Positions 17,129 through 25,410 are shown, counted from the first letter of the stretch. The stretch is DNA of 64,000 nucleotides from Dehalococcoides mccartyi (GCF_001889305.1 NZ_CP013074.1:992001-1056000); one strand, 5' to 3'. Notes: generated by a model from the sequence alone, not told the origin. Program-made: numbers and translations.

Positions 17129-17341
17129 ATGACTTATTTACCGGAAGTATTGGAAGGCGGGATAGACCGCAAATATAAAGAACTCGGTTTCAGGCTTGAA
17201 GAAGACGACCACTGTGTCTGTCTGTATTTCAAGGACAAACTGGTAGACCGCTTCACCATCTTCGTTACGCCCATAACCTTGAGAAACAGGTGCGAGGACT
17301 ACCTGAATAACCTGAATTCTGAATTAGCAGGAGTGAACTAG
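17129..17341 (+). CDS. Hypothetical early phage protein
   Basis: 70 aa, soluble and acidic, with AAGGAG before the ATG. It directly abuts the putative excision factor gene, so the two are probably co-translated. No family recognised. Confidence 0.6.
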   Translation: MTYLPEVLEGGIDRKYKELGFRLEEDDHCVCLYFKDKLVDRFTIFVTPITLRNRCEDYLNNLNSELAGVN

Positions 17342-18292
17342 ATGCCTATAAAAGGATTAAGTGAAACAAGAAGGATGCCCCGGCTGGGTAAGATACACCT
17401 TGGTATCAAAGCCAAAAACGCTAACGGGGTTGAATATCCAAAAGCAGTTGACTATTTTGTCTGCCCCCCGGAAGTACAGGCTGTATTCGGGGAAAAACCT
17501 AAGGAACTGGCGATAATGTTCCCTTTGGAAGACGAAGCCAAATTTGCCAGCCAGTATTACAGATGCTATTCAAACCTTCGCGGTCTGGTATGCAAGGGTG
17601 ACGGGGAAATATCCACTCGCTTGATTGATACCGCCACCGGAGACTTCGCCGGCAGGGACAGCAAAGAAACTGTGATGAAGGACCTTCCCTGCACAGGACG
17701 GGATTGCTCCCAGTATCAGGCTAAAAAGTGTAAAGAGGTTATGAACCTCCTGTTTCTTTTGCCCTCTGTACCTGGCCTTGGTATCTGGCAACTGGATACC
17801 GGCTCAATAAACAGCATCATTACCCTCAATAGCGCAATTGAACTTGTACGGGGTGTTTGTGGCAGGGTAAGCATGATACCTCTTACTCTGGCTATAGAAC
17901 CGCGTGAAGTAACCGCAGAGGGCAAGAAAAAGACTATCAACGCTCTTACCATCAAGGTTGGCGTCACCCTGGCTGAAATTCAAAAGTACGCCGCCCTACC
18001 AGTGGGCAAAGTATTACTGCCGCCCCCTGACGATGAAAAGCCGGACATGCTGTATCCGGAAGTTGAGGGGATTGAAGAAGAGGAACCGGAGCAGGAAAAG
18101 GTAAAGGAGCCGGCTGGTAATGAGGCACAGTTAGCCCATATACGGGAACTGTATGCCAAGCTGAACTTCAAAAAATCAGGCTGGACTGCTTATCTTGCCA
18201 ATGCCAAACTCCCCAGCGATATAAGTCTCATGACTAAAGAACAGCTTGACTGGGTAGAAAAGGATTTGACCGAGAGAGTTTCCTTGCAATAA
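17342..18292 (+). CDS. gp3-like recombination directionality factor candidate
   Basis: 316 aa. The first 220 residues resemble the phiC31 gp3-like family found with large serine integrases: RMPRLGKIHLGIKA near the start, YPKAVDYFVCPPEV, a central Cys set (LPCTGRDCSQYQAKKCKE) and the conserved segment MIPLTLAIEPREV. Such proteins switch a serine integrase from integration to excision. The C-terminal 100 residues are a proline/glutamate-rich linker and a small helical domain. The pairing with a serine integrase in the same prophage fits, but the assignment is from remembered family pattern. Confidence 0.55.
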   Translation: MPIKGLSETRRMPRLGKIHLGIKAKNANGVEYPKAVDYFVCPPEVQAVFGEKPKELAIMFPLEDEAKFASQYYRCYSNLRGLVCKGDGEISTRLIDTATGDFAGRDSKETVMKDLPCTGRDCSQYQAKKCKEVMNLLFLLPSVPGLGIWQLDTGSINSIITLNSAIELVRGVCGRVSMIPLTLAIEPREVTAEGKKKTINALTIKVGVTLAEIQKYAALPVGKVLLPPPDDEKPDMLYPEVEGIEEEEPEQEKVKEPAGNEAQLAHIRELYAKLNFKKSGWTAYLANAKLPSDISLMTKEQLDWVEKDLTERVSLQ

Positions 18293-18359
18293 CGGGTAAT
18301 AGTAACGGGCAGGAAATCTCCCTCCCCTGCCCGTTACCGGCCCGGATACGGAGCAACAT

Positions 18360-18572
18360 ATGTACGAAACAGGAAGAATAAACACTTACAAAGATTTAAA
18401 TGACCTTATAGACGCCAGACCTAACGGCGGGTGCAGGGTTGCTGATACCTACCTATCCAAAAGATACGGCAGGAAGGCTTATTCCTCATGCTTTGAGTGT
18501 CCTTTTGCTGAGTGCAAGGGCAGAGAATACGACCTATTCAGGCAACCAAAACGGGAGCTATGCCACGCCTAA
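18360..18572 (+). CDS. Small Cys-containing phage protein
   Basis: 70 aa with GGCRVADTYLSKRYGR and a cluster SSCFECPFAECKG, which looks like a small metal-binding site. Unknown role. Confidence 0.55.
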   Translation: MYETGRINTYKDLNDLIDARPNGGCRVADTYLSKRYGRKAYSSCFECPFAECKGREYDLFRQPKRELCHA

Positions 18573-18600
18573 CCGGGCAATAACGAGAAGGTAACAGAAC

Positions 18601-19656
18601 ATGAATAAAAATGCCTACTATTTCCCACATGACTGTAACGCGGCAGATGACCCGAAGATACTGGCCATGCGATTTACTTATAAAGCCGAAGGGTACGGGT
18701 GGTACTGGATGCTGGTTGAGCAATTGAGGCAACAGCAAGACTACCGTATTTCAGTTGAAATACTGCCGATGTATGCCAAGAAATTTGATGCCCCGCCTAA
18801 GAAATTCGCCCAGTTTATAGACGACTGCGTCAACAAATATCACCTCTTTTTTGTAGAAAATTTTTACATTTTTTCTGAAAGTTTAATAAAAAGAATGGAA
18901 TTTATTGAAAATAAATCAGAAAAAGCCAAAAGTGCCGCAAGTGCCAGATGGACACGTGAGGGGTCTGTAGCTTCAAAAAGTGATGCAGACGCTATGCAGA
19001 CGCAATGCGTTCGCAATGCAATAAAAGAAAATAAAATAAAAGAAAATAAAATAAAAGTAATTACCCCCTTACCCCCTAAGGGGTATGCAGCTGATGCCGC
19101 TGTTTCCAGTAAAGAGGGTACGGATTTTGTTGATACTGAAACCGGAGAGATACTCACCAAACCTCCTGTGAATACCCCTGCTAAGGAAATCCCGGAAAAA
19201 GAACCCGTTTCAAATAATTCTGCCGGGCCAGCCCTTCAAGTGGACGCTGACTTCGGGGAAATCTGCAAACAGTACCAGAACAATATTGGCAACATCTCCC
19301 CTCTAATAGCCGATGAGATAAGAGGCTGGGTGGACAATTACCCGGCTGAATGGATTTTAGAAGCTATACGCGAGGCTGTACTTGCCAATGCCAGAAGGCC
19401 GAAGTATATCAGCGCCATACTGGACAACTGGAATAAAAACGGGCTTAAGGCGAAGCCTAGAAACAAAGACGCTCCCCCACCTGATACCCACTCCGATACA
19501 GCCCGGACAAACATAGAAAACCAGATAAGTATCAGGGTGCGGCAAGAGATAATCCGCAATGAAAAGACAGGCAAGCCGGCAAATCTGGACAGTATCCGTG
19601 ACAGGGTAAGGCGCGAAGTAGAAGCCGAATATGCCGAATGCGGGAGTAACACATGA
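18601..19656 (+). CDS. Replication initiator: Lin1244/Lin1753-like N-terminus plus DnaD C-terminal domain
   Basis: 351 aa. The N-terminal 100 residues (YYFPHDCNAADDPKILAMRF, then YGWYWMLVEQL) match the DUF4373 domain of phage initiators. A low-complexity linker (KENKIKENKIK) follows. Residues about 215-285 form a DnaD/DnaB_2 domain (ISPLIADEIRGWVDNYPAEW ... YISAILDNWNKNGLK). It probably opens the phage origin and recruits host helicase. No helicase or primase gene was seen in the phage, so host DnaB/DnaG are likely used. The linker region is very A-rich and could overlap an origin, which is untested. Confidence 0.8.
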   Translation: MNKNAYYFPHDCNAADDPKILAMRFTYKAEGYGWYWMLVEQLRQQQDYRISVEILPMYAKKFDAPPKKFAQFIDDCVNKYHLFFVENFYIFSESLIKRMEFIENKSEKAKSAASARWTREGSVASKSDADAMQTQCVRNAIKENKIKENKIKVITPLPPKGYAADAAVSSKEGTDFVDTETGEILTKPPVNTPAKEIPEKEPVSNNSAGPALQVDADFGEICKQYQNNIGNISPLIADEIRGWVDNYPAEWILEAIREAVLANARRPKYISAILDNWNKNGLKAKPRNKDAPPPDTHSDTARTNIENQISIRVRQEIIRNEKTGKPANLDSIRDRVRREVEAEYAECGSNT

Positions 19657-19772
19657 ACAATAAACAGTTAGCTGACTGGGTGGAGTTAATTATAGCCATT
19701 TTCTTTCTCGGAATGTCAGTCGGCTTCTTTATCAAATTCATCATTTCAATTGTGGAGTGGATAGCGGAATGA
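19653..19772 (+). CDS. 39-residue single-pass membrane peptide
   Basis: ATG overlaps the initiator stop (ATGA) and its own stop overlaps the next ATG (ATGA). One hydrophobic helix (VELIIAIFFLGMSVGFFIKF) and an acidic end. The double overlap supports a real gene; function unknown. Confidence 0.6.
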   Translation: MNNKQLADWVELIIAIFFLGMSVGFFIKFIISIVEWIAE

Positions 19773-20197
19773 CAGTAGAGACAAAGAGAAATTACCGCAA
19801 ATGGACGCCTGAAGAAGAACTTGTTTTAAAAGAATATGACGGCAGTGCCAAGAGTGCAGAAACTCTGGCCAAGAAACTTGATGTTAATCCTGAATGGCTA
19901 CGCTGTAAAGCCAACAGGTTACTAAATGCCGAAGTATCCGGGGAGAAAGGAACTACTGATAATCCCAGCTTATTTACTGTGGATGATATCTGCTATGCGT
20001 TGGGCGTGCCGGAACACAAGGTTAATACATGGATAGCCACAGGCGCACTCAGGAAAGAGCGGGTACCGGGTGGATTTGTAGTCACCCGGCAAGAACTCAA
20101 GAGGTTTTTCTTTAAATTCACCGGCGAACTGGAAGGCTGGCAACCCAAACCCGAAATACTCAAGGACATTATCCAGAGCGAGATTAAGAATGACTGA
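19769..20197 (+). CDS. HTH DNA-binding phage protein
   Basis: 142 aa from ATG 19769. An N-terminal SANT/Myb-like helical part (RKWTPEEELVLKEY ... ETLAKKLDVNPEWL) and a second, MerR/excisionase-like winged helix (SLFTVDDICYALGVPEHKVN, then GFVVTRQELKRFF). It probably binds DNA in early gene control or recombination. Its stop overlaps the next gene by 8 nt. Confidence 0.6.
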   Translation: MTVETKRNYRKWTPEEELVLKEYDGSAKSAETLAKKLDVNPEWLRCKANRLLNAEVSGEKGTTDNPSLFTVDDICYALGVPEHKVNTWIATGALRKERVPGGFVVTRQELKRFFFKFTGELEGWQPKPEILKDIIQSEIKND

Positions 20198-20564
20198 GAA
20201 ACTGACCGAAGCCCAGCTCAAGACGTCCGTAGACCAGTATCTCCAGTACGGAATGAACATGGGCTTATGGTATAGCGACCGGCTGAATAGTGGCAACTTC
20301 TTTGTACCGGCTGGTGAAAACTACAAGGGCAGGCTTATCCGGGGCTGTAGAAGGGGTACAGCCGATTATATGGTACTTCAAAGGCGAACTGACGGCACAG
20401 TCACTTACTGCCAGGTTATCTTTCTGGAACTCAAAGGGAATAAAACCCGTATCAGCCCTGAGCAGCGTGTCTTTGCAGATATGGTTATCGCACTTGGGGC
20501 AGAGCATTACTTTATCCGGTCACTGGAAACACTGGAAAAGATACTGCCGGTAGAGGCGGCTTAG
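20190..20564 (+). CDS. VRR-NUC domain nuclease
   Basis: 124 aa. VRR-NUC fold of the PD-(D/E)XK superfamily: RGCRRGTADYMVLQ supplies the catalytic Asp and IFLELKGNKTRISPEQRVF the ExK and the conserved Gln. Stand-alone phage VRR-NUC proteins are thought to resolve branched DNA or process recombination intermediates. It lies with an HNH protein in what looks like a recombination/repair section. Confidence 0.8.
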   Translation: MTEKLTEAQLKTSVDQYLQYGMNMGLWYSDRLNSGNFFVPAGENYKGRLIRGCRRGTADYMVLQRRTDGTVTYCQVIFLELKGNKTRISPEQRVFADMVIALGAEHYFIRSLETLEKILPVEAA

Positions 20565-20948
20565 ATGAAGCGGACAGAGTTAAAACGCAGGACACCCATG
20601 AAAAGGATATCCAAGAAGATGCAGAGGCAGAGGGCAAAGGAAGTGGTACTGAAAAAACAGATACTCAAAGAGCAGGGAAGATGCGGTATGGACGATAGCC
20701 GAGCCGCCTGCCTTATCTGTGGGAAATGGGCATTACTGCATAAGCACGAAATCAAATCACGTGGTCAGTGCGGTGACGCCCTTGATAGGAAAAACTGCGT
20801 CTGTATCTGTGGTTCTTGCCATGAGGATTGTACCAACGGAATTATCAAACTTGTGGTAGACGAAGATGACCTGGTAGTGACGTGGGTAAAGACGTCAAAG
20901 ACAAAACGAATTTTAAATTACATGAAACCACTAGAGGTGACGGCATGA
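20565..20948 (+). CDS. HNH/NinG-like Cys-rich nuclease candidate
   Basis: 127 aa. Strongly basic N-terminus (MKRTELKRRTPMKRISKK) like NinG/Rap-type proteins, then a metal-binding core CLICGKWALLHKHEIKSRG ... CVCICGSCHEDCTNG with His and paired Cys as in HNH nucleases. Follows the VRR-NUC gene by no gap. The catalytic assignment is tentative. Confidence 0.6.
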   Translation: MKRTELKRRTPMKRISKKMQRQRAKEVVLKKQILKEQGRCGMDDSRAACLICGKWALLHKHEIKSRGQCGDALDRKNCVCICGSCHEDCTNGIIKLVVDEDDLVVTWVKTSKTKRILNYMKPLEVTA

Positions 20949-21205
20949 CAGCCATATTAAATTTGAGAGGAAATAAACAAATGTTCACAAAAGCACAGAT
21001 AACACGTCAGGCAAAACAGAGAGGAGAGATTAAGGCCAAGATTTTAAAGGCTTTCGGCGAGGATTTTATAAAACAAAAGCAAAAGCAGCTTTGCACTATT
21101 TGTAGATTAAGACGAGCGGGGGGGGGCTGTAGTGAAGGATTATACCCGATTGATACTCATGGCAATAACTGTTGTTACTTCAGTGTAACTAGCAACAGGC
21201 AATAG
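20945..21205 (+). CDS. Hypothetical phage protein with C-terminal Cys cluster
   Basis: 86 aa from ATG 20945, overlapping the previous stop. Helical basic N-terminus, then CTICRLRRAGGGCSEGLYPI and NNCCYF. The codons for the Gly run lie in a stretch of nine G (21120-21128), a potential slippage site. Function unknown. Confidence 0.55.
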   Translation: MTAILNLRGNKQMFTKAQITRQAKQRGEIKAKILKAFGEDFIKQKQKQLCTICRLRRAGGGCSEGLYPIDTHGNNCCYFSVTSNRQ

Positions 21206-21216
21206 GAGTGTAAGAG

Positions 21217-21411
21217 ATGGTAAACAGGAAAATTTGTCAGGGAACAGGTAAACCGCCAATAGAATCATCCAGCAGTCCGCTGTATCCGGTTTGTCCTATA
21301 TGTGGCAAGGAATTTTCAGGGCAAGGGCATAAATATAGTACACATGGTTATTGGCGGGAAGGTTGCCCTAAACATTTTCAGGAGTTTAAGAGGGTGGAGG
21401 CACAACAGTGA
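21217..21411 (+). CDS. Small zinc-finger phage protein
   Basis: 64 aa with VCPICGKEFSGQG and HGYWREGCPKHF, a C2-H-C type zinc site. Its stop overlaps the start of the radical SAM gene by 4 nt, so the two may be coupled. Confidence 0.6.
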   Translation: MVNRKICQGTGKPPIESSSSPLYPVCPICGKEFSGQGHKYSTHGYWREGCPKHFQEFKRVEAQQ

Positions 21412-22157
21412 GAGTAGTTTATGAGACAAAAGGCAAAGCCAGAGAATACTTTGAACTGGCAGTCAATCTATATAGTGGCTGTACTCATGGATGCACATAT
21501 TGCTATGCACCGCAGGTAGCTCATAAAAGTAAGCTGGAATTCCTTAATGCCCAACCGAGAATAGACCTGTTGAAAAACCTTGAATTGGATTGTGCCGAGC
21601 TTGAAAAGGCAGGCGAAGAACGCCATATACTGATGAGTTTCTTAACTGACCCTTATCAGCCGTTACCATGGGGAATAAGCATTACTGGTAAAGCCATACA
21701 CACTATTAAAACGCATGGCTTAAACGTGGCAATCCTATCTAAAGCAGGTGATTGTTGCGACCGTGATTTAATGACTGATAATGACTGGTTCGGGCAAACT
21801 CTCACGCTTGATAATCCTCATGACAGCAGGAAGTATGAGCCAAATGCGGCCAGCCCATTATGGCGGCTGGGAAGTTTAAGAGCGGCTCACAATGCGGGTA
21901 TACAAACCTTCGCATCATGCGAACCGATAATCAATCCAGCCCAAACACTGAACCTCATAGAGCAGTCTGCCGAATTTGTAGACCGCTTCTTAGTAGGTAA
22001 GTGGAATTACGATAAGAGGGCTGACCTTATTGATTGGGCTAAAGTTGCTAATCGGGCTATAGAACTGCTAGATAAATTAGGTAAGAATTACTACATCAAG
22101 AAGGATTTGGCCGCCTATATTGGTCATCCAGAAGGAATAAGAGTGGAGGCAAAGTAA
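21408..22157 (+). CDS. Radical SAM protein related to SplB/COG1533
   Basis: 249 aa. The 4Fe-4S/SAM-binding motif CTHGCTYCYAP (CX3CX2C) is near residue 25. Segments MSFLTDPYQPLP, TKT-like strands and QTFASCEPIINP fit the SplB-related group rather than true spore photoproduct lyase. GTG start overlapping the preceding stop. Related proteins occur in some phages and in bacteria as companions of DNA metabolism; the substrate is unknown. The cell would have to supply the iron-sulfur cluster. A repair or DNA-modification role is inference. Confidence 0.8.
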   Translation: MRVVYETKGKAREYFELAVNLYSGCTHGCTYCYAPQVAHKSKLEFLNAQPRIDLLKNLELDCAELEKAGEERHILMSFLTDPYQPLPWGISITGKAIHTIKTHGLNVAILSKAGDCCDRDLMTDNDWFGQTLTLDNPHDSRKYEPNAASPLWRLGSLRAAHNAGIQTFASCEPIINPAQTLNLIEQSAEFVDRFLVGKWNYDKRADLIDWAKVANRAIELLDKLGKNYYIKKDLAAYIGHPEGIRVEAK

Positions 22158-22346
22158 ATGGAAAACAGGAAATTTACAGAGGTAGTAACCGAATGTTCTG
22201 AGTGTCCAAAACATCATGAATTAACTGAGGGAATAGTAAAAATTCATTGGTGCGCTAAATACCGTAGGGAAATTAATCTCCCGCCTCTATTCTGGGGGGC
22301 GCGTATGGGGTGGTTTCCAAAGTTTTGTAAATTAGAGAAATCTTAA
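22158..22346 (+). CDS. Small Cys-containing phage protein
   Basis: 62 aa starting one base after the radical SAM stop. Cys and His arrangement CSECPKHHEL ... HWCAKYRREI ... KFCKLEK suggests a metal site. Unknown function. Confidence 0.55.
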   Translation: MENRKFTEVVTECSECPKHHELTEGIVKIHWCAKYRREINLPPLFWGARMGWFPKFCKLEKS

Positions 22347-22362
22347 AAGGAGAGCAAAGTAA

Positions 22363-22584
22363 ATGAGTGATAAATTAGTCAAGAAGGTTGCAACTGGAGA
22401 GACATTTATAGCTACCGATTGGGATGACGAAGAGTTAAGGCAAACTCGTCTTTCTATGTGGCGATTAGACCCTCACCAACATCAACCCATGCCGTGTGAC
22501 CATAAAATGTTCCAGCGTCCACAAGATTATGGATGCGTTTTTATCAGGTTCAATGTAAATACTTTTATGATAGAGGAATATTGA
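22363..22584 (+). CDS. Hypothetical phage protein
   Basis: 73 aa, with AAAGGAGAGC before the ATG. Contains RLDPHQHQPMPCDHKMF. No family recognised. Confidence 0.55.
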   Translation: MSDKLVKKVATGETFIATDWDDEELRQTRLSMWRLDPHQHQPMPCDHKMFQRPQDYGCVFIRFNVNTFMIEEY

Positions 22585-22587
22585 GCC

Positions 22588-22860
22588 ATGCCTAACTTAG
22601 AAGATGTACTGGTAGAACATAATAAAATTTGTACTGCCCCGGGGGCTGCTATTTGCCCCCGAGATGGGTGTTCCGCATGTGAGTTTAGTACTGATACATG
22701 TGCTTCAGGATGCCCTCGTTGCGCTCAAGAGAAACTGCTTGCTTGGCAGAGAGAAAACTGCAAGCTTGAACCGATTAAGAACACTTTTCACCCCATTGAA
22801 ATGAACCGTCAACTATTTCAAGACCAGCAGGCCGTAAATAAGATACTAGGAGTGGAGTAA
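22588..22860 (+). CDS. Cys-rich phage protein
   Basis: 90 aa with nine Cys, eight of them in the first 50 residues (CPRDGCSACEF, CASGCPRCAQ), probably binding zinc. Stop overlaps the yopX-like start (TAATG). Unknown function. Confidence 0.55.
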   Translation: MPNLEDVLVEHNKICTAPGAAICPRDGCSACEFSTDTCASGCPRCAQEKLLAWQRENCKLEPIKNTFHPIEMNRQLFQDQQAVNKILGVE

Positions 22861-23300
22861 TGACCAGAGAGATTAAATTCAGAGGCAAACGGGTTGATAC
22901 AGGGGAATGGGTATTCGGATACTTTGCTTATATAAGCGATGGCACTACAGAACATAAGAAAATACCAGTAATTTTCACTGGCGATACTGGGTATAACTTG
23001 TATGAAGAGTTAGTGATTAAACGCTTTGAAGTTATCCCTGAAACAGTAGGGCAGTATACAGGATTAAAAGATAAGAACGGCAAGGAAATATACGAAGGCG
23101 ATATTGCCACTATAGCTTGGCATCCTGAAGAACCGCTTAAGAAGATAAAGAATTTATGGGTAGTGCGATACAGCGGATGGAAATTCAATGCAGAGCCGAA
23201 CAGGGAAACACTAAAGCCTCTGGGTTCAACATATGCAGAGGTATTAGAGGTTATAGGCAACATCTATGACAATCCAGAACTATTAAAGGAGATTAAATAA
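22860..23300 (+). CDS. YopX family phage protein
   Basis: 146 aa. Typical YopX start (REIKFRGKRVDTGEWVFGYF) and later QYTGLKDKNGKEIYEGDI, followed by a beta-rich C-terminus ending VIGNIYDNPELL. Common in Firmicute and other phages, usually in early regions; biochemical role unknown. Confidence 0.85.
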   Translation: MTREIKFRGKRVDTGEWVFGYFAYISDGTTEHKKIPVIFTGDTGYNLYEELVIKRFEVIPETVGQYTGLKDKNGKEIYEGDIATIAWHPEEPLKKIKNLWVVRYSGWKFNAEPNRETLKPLGSTYAEVLEVIGNIYDNPELLKEIK

Positions 23301-23301
23301 G

Positions 23302-23538
23302 ATGATAAGAACAGTATTCAATAACGGTAAATATATTAAATACGAACATCATGGGGTAGATACTATAGTAAGAAAGGATTTAAAAGGCAAACATAGGGAA
23401 AGTTGTTTGTGCTATGAGTGTTCATTATTAATGTCTCCTTGCCCGATAGCTAAAGACTTATTCGCATTAGATAAAAAATATCACATTGTAACGCCAGTTT
23501 TTGAATGCCCTGATTTTAAAGAGGAAAAAGAGGTTTGA
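23302..23538 (+). CDS. Small Cys-rich phage protein
   Basis: 78 aa. SCLCYECSLLMSPCPIAKDL and FECPDF suggest a metal-binding knuckle. Starts 1 nt after the YopX stop. Unknown role. Confidence 0.55.
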   Translation: MIRTVFNNGKYIKYEHHGVDTIVRKDLKGKHRESCLCYECSLLMSPCPIAKDLFALDKKYHIVTPVFECPDFKEEKEV

Positions 23539-23540
23539 CT

Positions 23541-23897
23541 ATGTACGAACCGAGTAAAGAACTGATAGAGCAGATAGCCAAAGAATTCCAAAACAGGAAG
23601 CCCTTAGATTATCCATTAACTGATGCAGAGGCATATATTAAAACTGATATATGTGTCCAGTTACCCACTATCCTTAAGGCTCTTGAGCACATGGAGAACC
23701 GACCTCAGTGGCAGGATAAGCCAGATAAAGAGGGCTGGTGGTGGGTTAAATCTTCAAACAAGGAATTAGGTATTTGGGTTGTTGAAATACTTAAAAAGGA
23801 TGGCACTCTACTTATACCAAAGTACATATCCATGATTGGTGGAACAAAAAGTTATCTCTACATACCAGAACCAGAACCTTATAAGGGAGAGGAATAG
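23541..23897 (+). CDS. Hypothetical phage protein
   Basis: 118 aa from ATG 23541; a TTG two codons upstream overlaps the previous stop but the ATG is better spaced from AGAGG. Contains a Trp-rich middle (WQDKPDKEGWWWVKSS), a pattern seen in several phage proteins of unknown role. Confidence 0.6.
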   Translation: MYEPSKELIEQIAKEFQNRKPLDYPLTDAEAYIKTDICVQLPTILKALEHMENRPQWQDKPDKEGWWWVKSSNKELGIWVVEILKKDGTLLIPKYISMIGGTKSYLYIPEPEPYKGEE

Positions 23898-23940
23898 ATT
23901 TTGCGGAACATATAAAAAAGTCTGATTTTATCTTGGGAGA

Positions 23941-24135
23941 ATGGCATACCGGTATTATAATATAAAGCAGGTAGATTTGAAGGAGCTGACAGAGAAGGAA
24001 CTAGCCAAGATAATAACCAAAATCCAAGCCGTGAAAGAATCCGGCTTCGGAGAGGTTAAAGTCTGCATCAGAAACGGCTCTATCTACCGCATTATCAAAA
24101 CCGAAGAGGAAATGATGGAAACCTCTAAGAACTAA
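23941..24135 (+). CDS. Hypothetical phage protein
   Basis: 64 aa, basic-acidic helical then a beta strand pair (EVKVCIRNGSIYRIIKT). GGGAGA immediately before the ATG. No family recognised. Last gene before a terminator. Confidence 0.5.
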   Translation: MAYRYYNIKQVDLKELTEKELAKIITKIQAVKESGFGEVKVCIRNGSIYRIIKTEEEMMETSKN

Positions 24136-24168
24136 AAACTGAATAATTAGGTCCTTACAGAAGAACTG

Positions 24169-24206
24169 AGCAGGACATTCCCGAAAGGGCGTGTCCTGCT
24201 TTTTTA
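24169..24206 (+). terminator. Rho-independent terminator in early block
   Basis: Stem AGCAGGACA / TGTCCTGCT with an inner CCC-GAAA-GGG hairpin, then a run of T. Confidence 0.8.
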
Positions 24207-24229
24207 TTTGCGCGAGAAAGAGAGGCTAT

Positions 24230-24418
24230 ATGGCAACCGAGTGGCTAACAGAAAAATGCCCCAGGGCTAACTGCAATGGCACGCTGTATTTGGATGACAC
24301 GTTAAGAAGCCATGAGCGGAGATACAAATGTTCACTTTGCAGCCGTGAATGGGGAGAGGCAGAACTCAAGCGGGAACTGGAATCCCTTAAAGACAAACTG
24401 AGAGGCCGCCAGATATGA
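24230..24418 (+). CDS. Small zinc-ribbon phage protein
   Basis: 62 aa from ATG 24230, with GAGAGG upstream. Zinc ribbon CPRANCNGTLYL ... YKCSLCSREWG followed by a charged helix. Stop overlaps the next start (ATGA). Confidence 0.6.
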   Translation: MATEWLTEKCPRANCNGTLYLDDTLRSHERRYKCSLCSREWGEAELKRELESLKDKLRGRQI

Positions 24419-24612
24419 GAGAGAGATATTTACGTTGCACTATCTGGGAGTGCCTGCCGGAGATAATCCAGTTGAAACTGAGGGCATTAGCGTCTGCCGG
24501 CTGGTGTCCGCCTGGGGAACATTCAGCCTTTGCAGGGCTGGAAAGCACCGAGGAGATTGACCGCCTGATGAGACAAACCCCCAGCCATGTTAAGCGGGGT
24601 AAAGCATGGTAA
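24415..24612 (+). CDS. Hypothetical phage protein
   Basis: 65 aa; begins within ATGA overlap. Contains WECLPEIIQLKLRALASAG. No family recognised. Confidence 0.5.
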   Translation: MRERYLRCTIWECLPEIIQLKLRALASAGWCPPGEHSAFAGLESTEEIDRLMRQTPSHVKRGKAW

Positions 24613-25013
24613 GAGAGGCGTATTTCAGACCTGCTCAAATACGTTTCAAAGTGGAAGACGTCATGTGGGTAATCGCTACAGTTTTACCTCAGGAAGAGGG
24701 ATACTGGCCGCCTGAACCCTGTATTGAAATAAGCGCCGGCGGTCAAAGGTCTATATCCCATGTCGCACCATTTGAGGCAGCCTGCCAAGTCCGGGCAGAG
24801 GTATCTGAACGGCTCAGGATGACAAAGGAAGATGGTGAAACCCTATTGTGGGAGTTACAGAAGGGCGGAGTAGACTACTACCCTGTGCTGTGTCCTGCGG
24901 CCCGTAAAGCCCTGTTATATATCAGCTCAGGCTGGAAAAGAAGAAGGCAGACATACGCCGAGTGGAAAGCCCATAGAAAAGCTACTAACAAGGTCTTCGC
25001 AGTAAAAGGATAA
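24606..25013 (+). CDS. Hypothetical phage protein
   Basis: 135 aa overlapping the previous gene by 7 nt. Mixed alpha/beta, with a basic C-terminus (SGWKRRRQTYAEWKAHRKAT) that could bind nucleic acid. Last gene before the structured non-coding region. Function unknown. Confidence 0.55.
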   Translation: MVREAYFRPAQIRFKVEDVMWVIATVLPQEEGYWPPEPCIEISAGGQRSISHVAPFEAACQVRAEVSERLRMTKEDGETLLWELQKGGVDYYPVLCPAARKALLYISSGWKRRRQTYAEWKAHRKATNKVFAVKG

Positions 25014-25040
25014 ATTTGTCCTTTTTTATGTGAAAATCTG

Positions 25041-25069
25041 TTGACACAAACGTATGCAGTTTATATACT
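25041..25069 (+). promoter_or_regulatory. Strong sigma70-type promoter before structured RNA
   Basis: TTGACA (25041-25046), 17-nt spacer, TATACT (25064-25069). Start predicted near 25076. It is one of the best consensus promoters in the window and stands just upstream of a region with no convincing long ORF. Confidence 0.8.
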
Positions 25070-25101
25070 TAAGAAAAGTAAAAGTATACAAAGTTTCCAG
25101 C

Positions 25102-25126
25102 AAGCCGGTGTAACAGCCGGCTTTTT
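25102..25126 (+). terminator. Promoter-proximal terminator or attenuator
   Basis: Stem AAGCCGG / CCGGCTT, 8-nt loop, overlapping a run of five T. It would stop transcription about 50 nt after the start unless overcome. Confidence 0.7.
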
Positions 25127-25410
25127 CTATTGGGTGAGAGATACGGCGGCATACTGGCGCAACGTGGGAAATAAATTCTCTTAATGGCAGCAAAACCCTT
25201 AGGCTACCAGCCCAATAGACTTATCCCCCCAAAGGAGCGTGTCTCCGATGGGAATATATGGGGCAACCTGCCGAGATAAGACCGCAACTTGTCTTGGTTA
25301 TATAGAAGCCCAGGGCGGTATTGCAGGATGAAACCGCCCACATTATCATCCCCAGTTGTAAAGGGAAATTATACAACTGGCCACTCCGGTGATGCGTTGC
25401 CGGAGACTAT

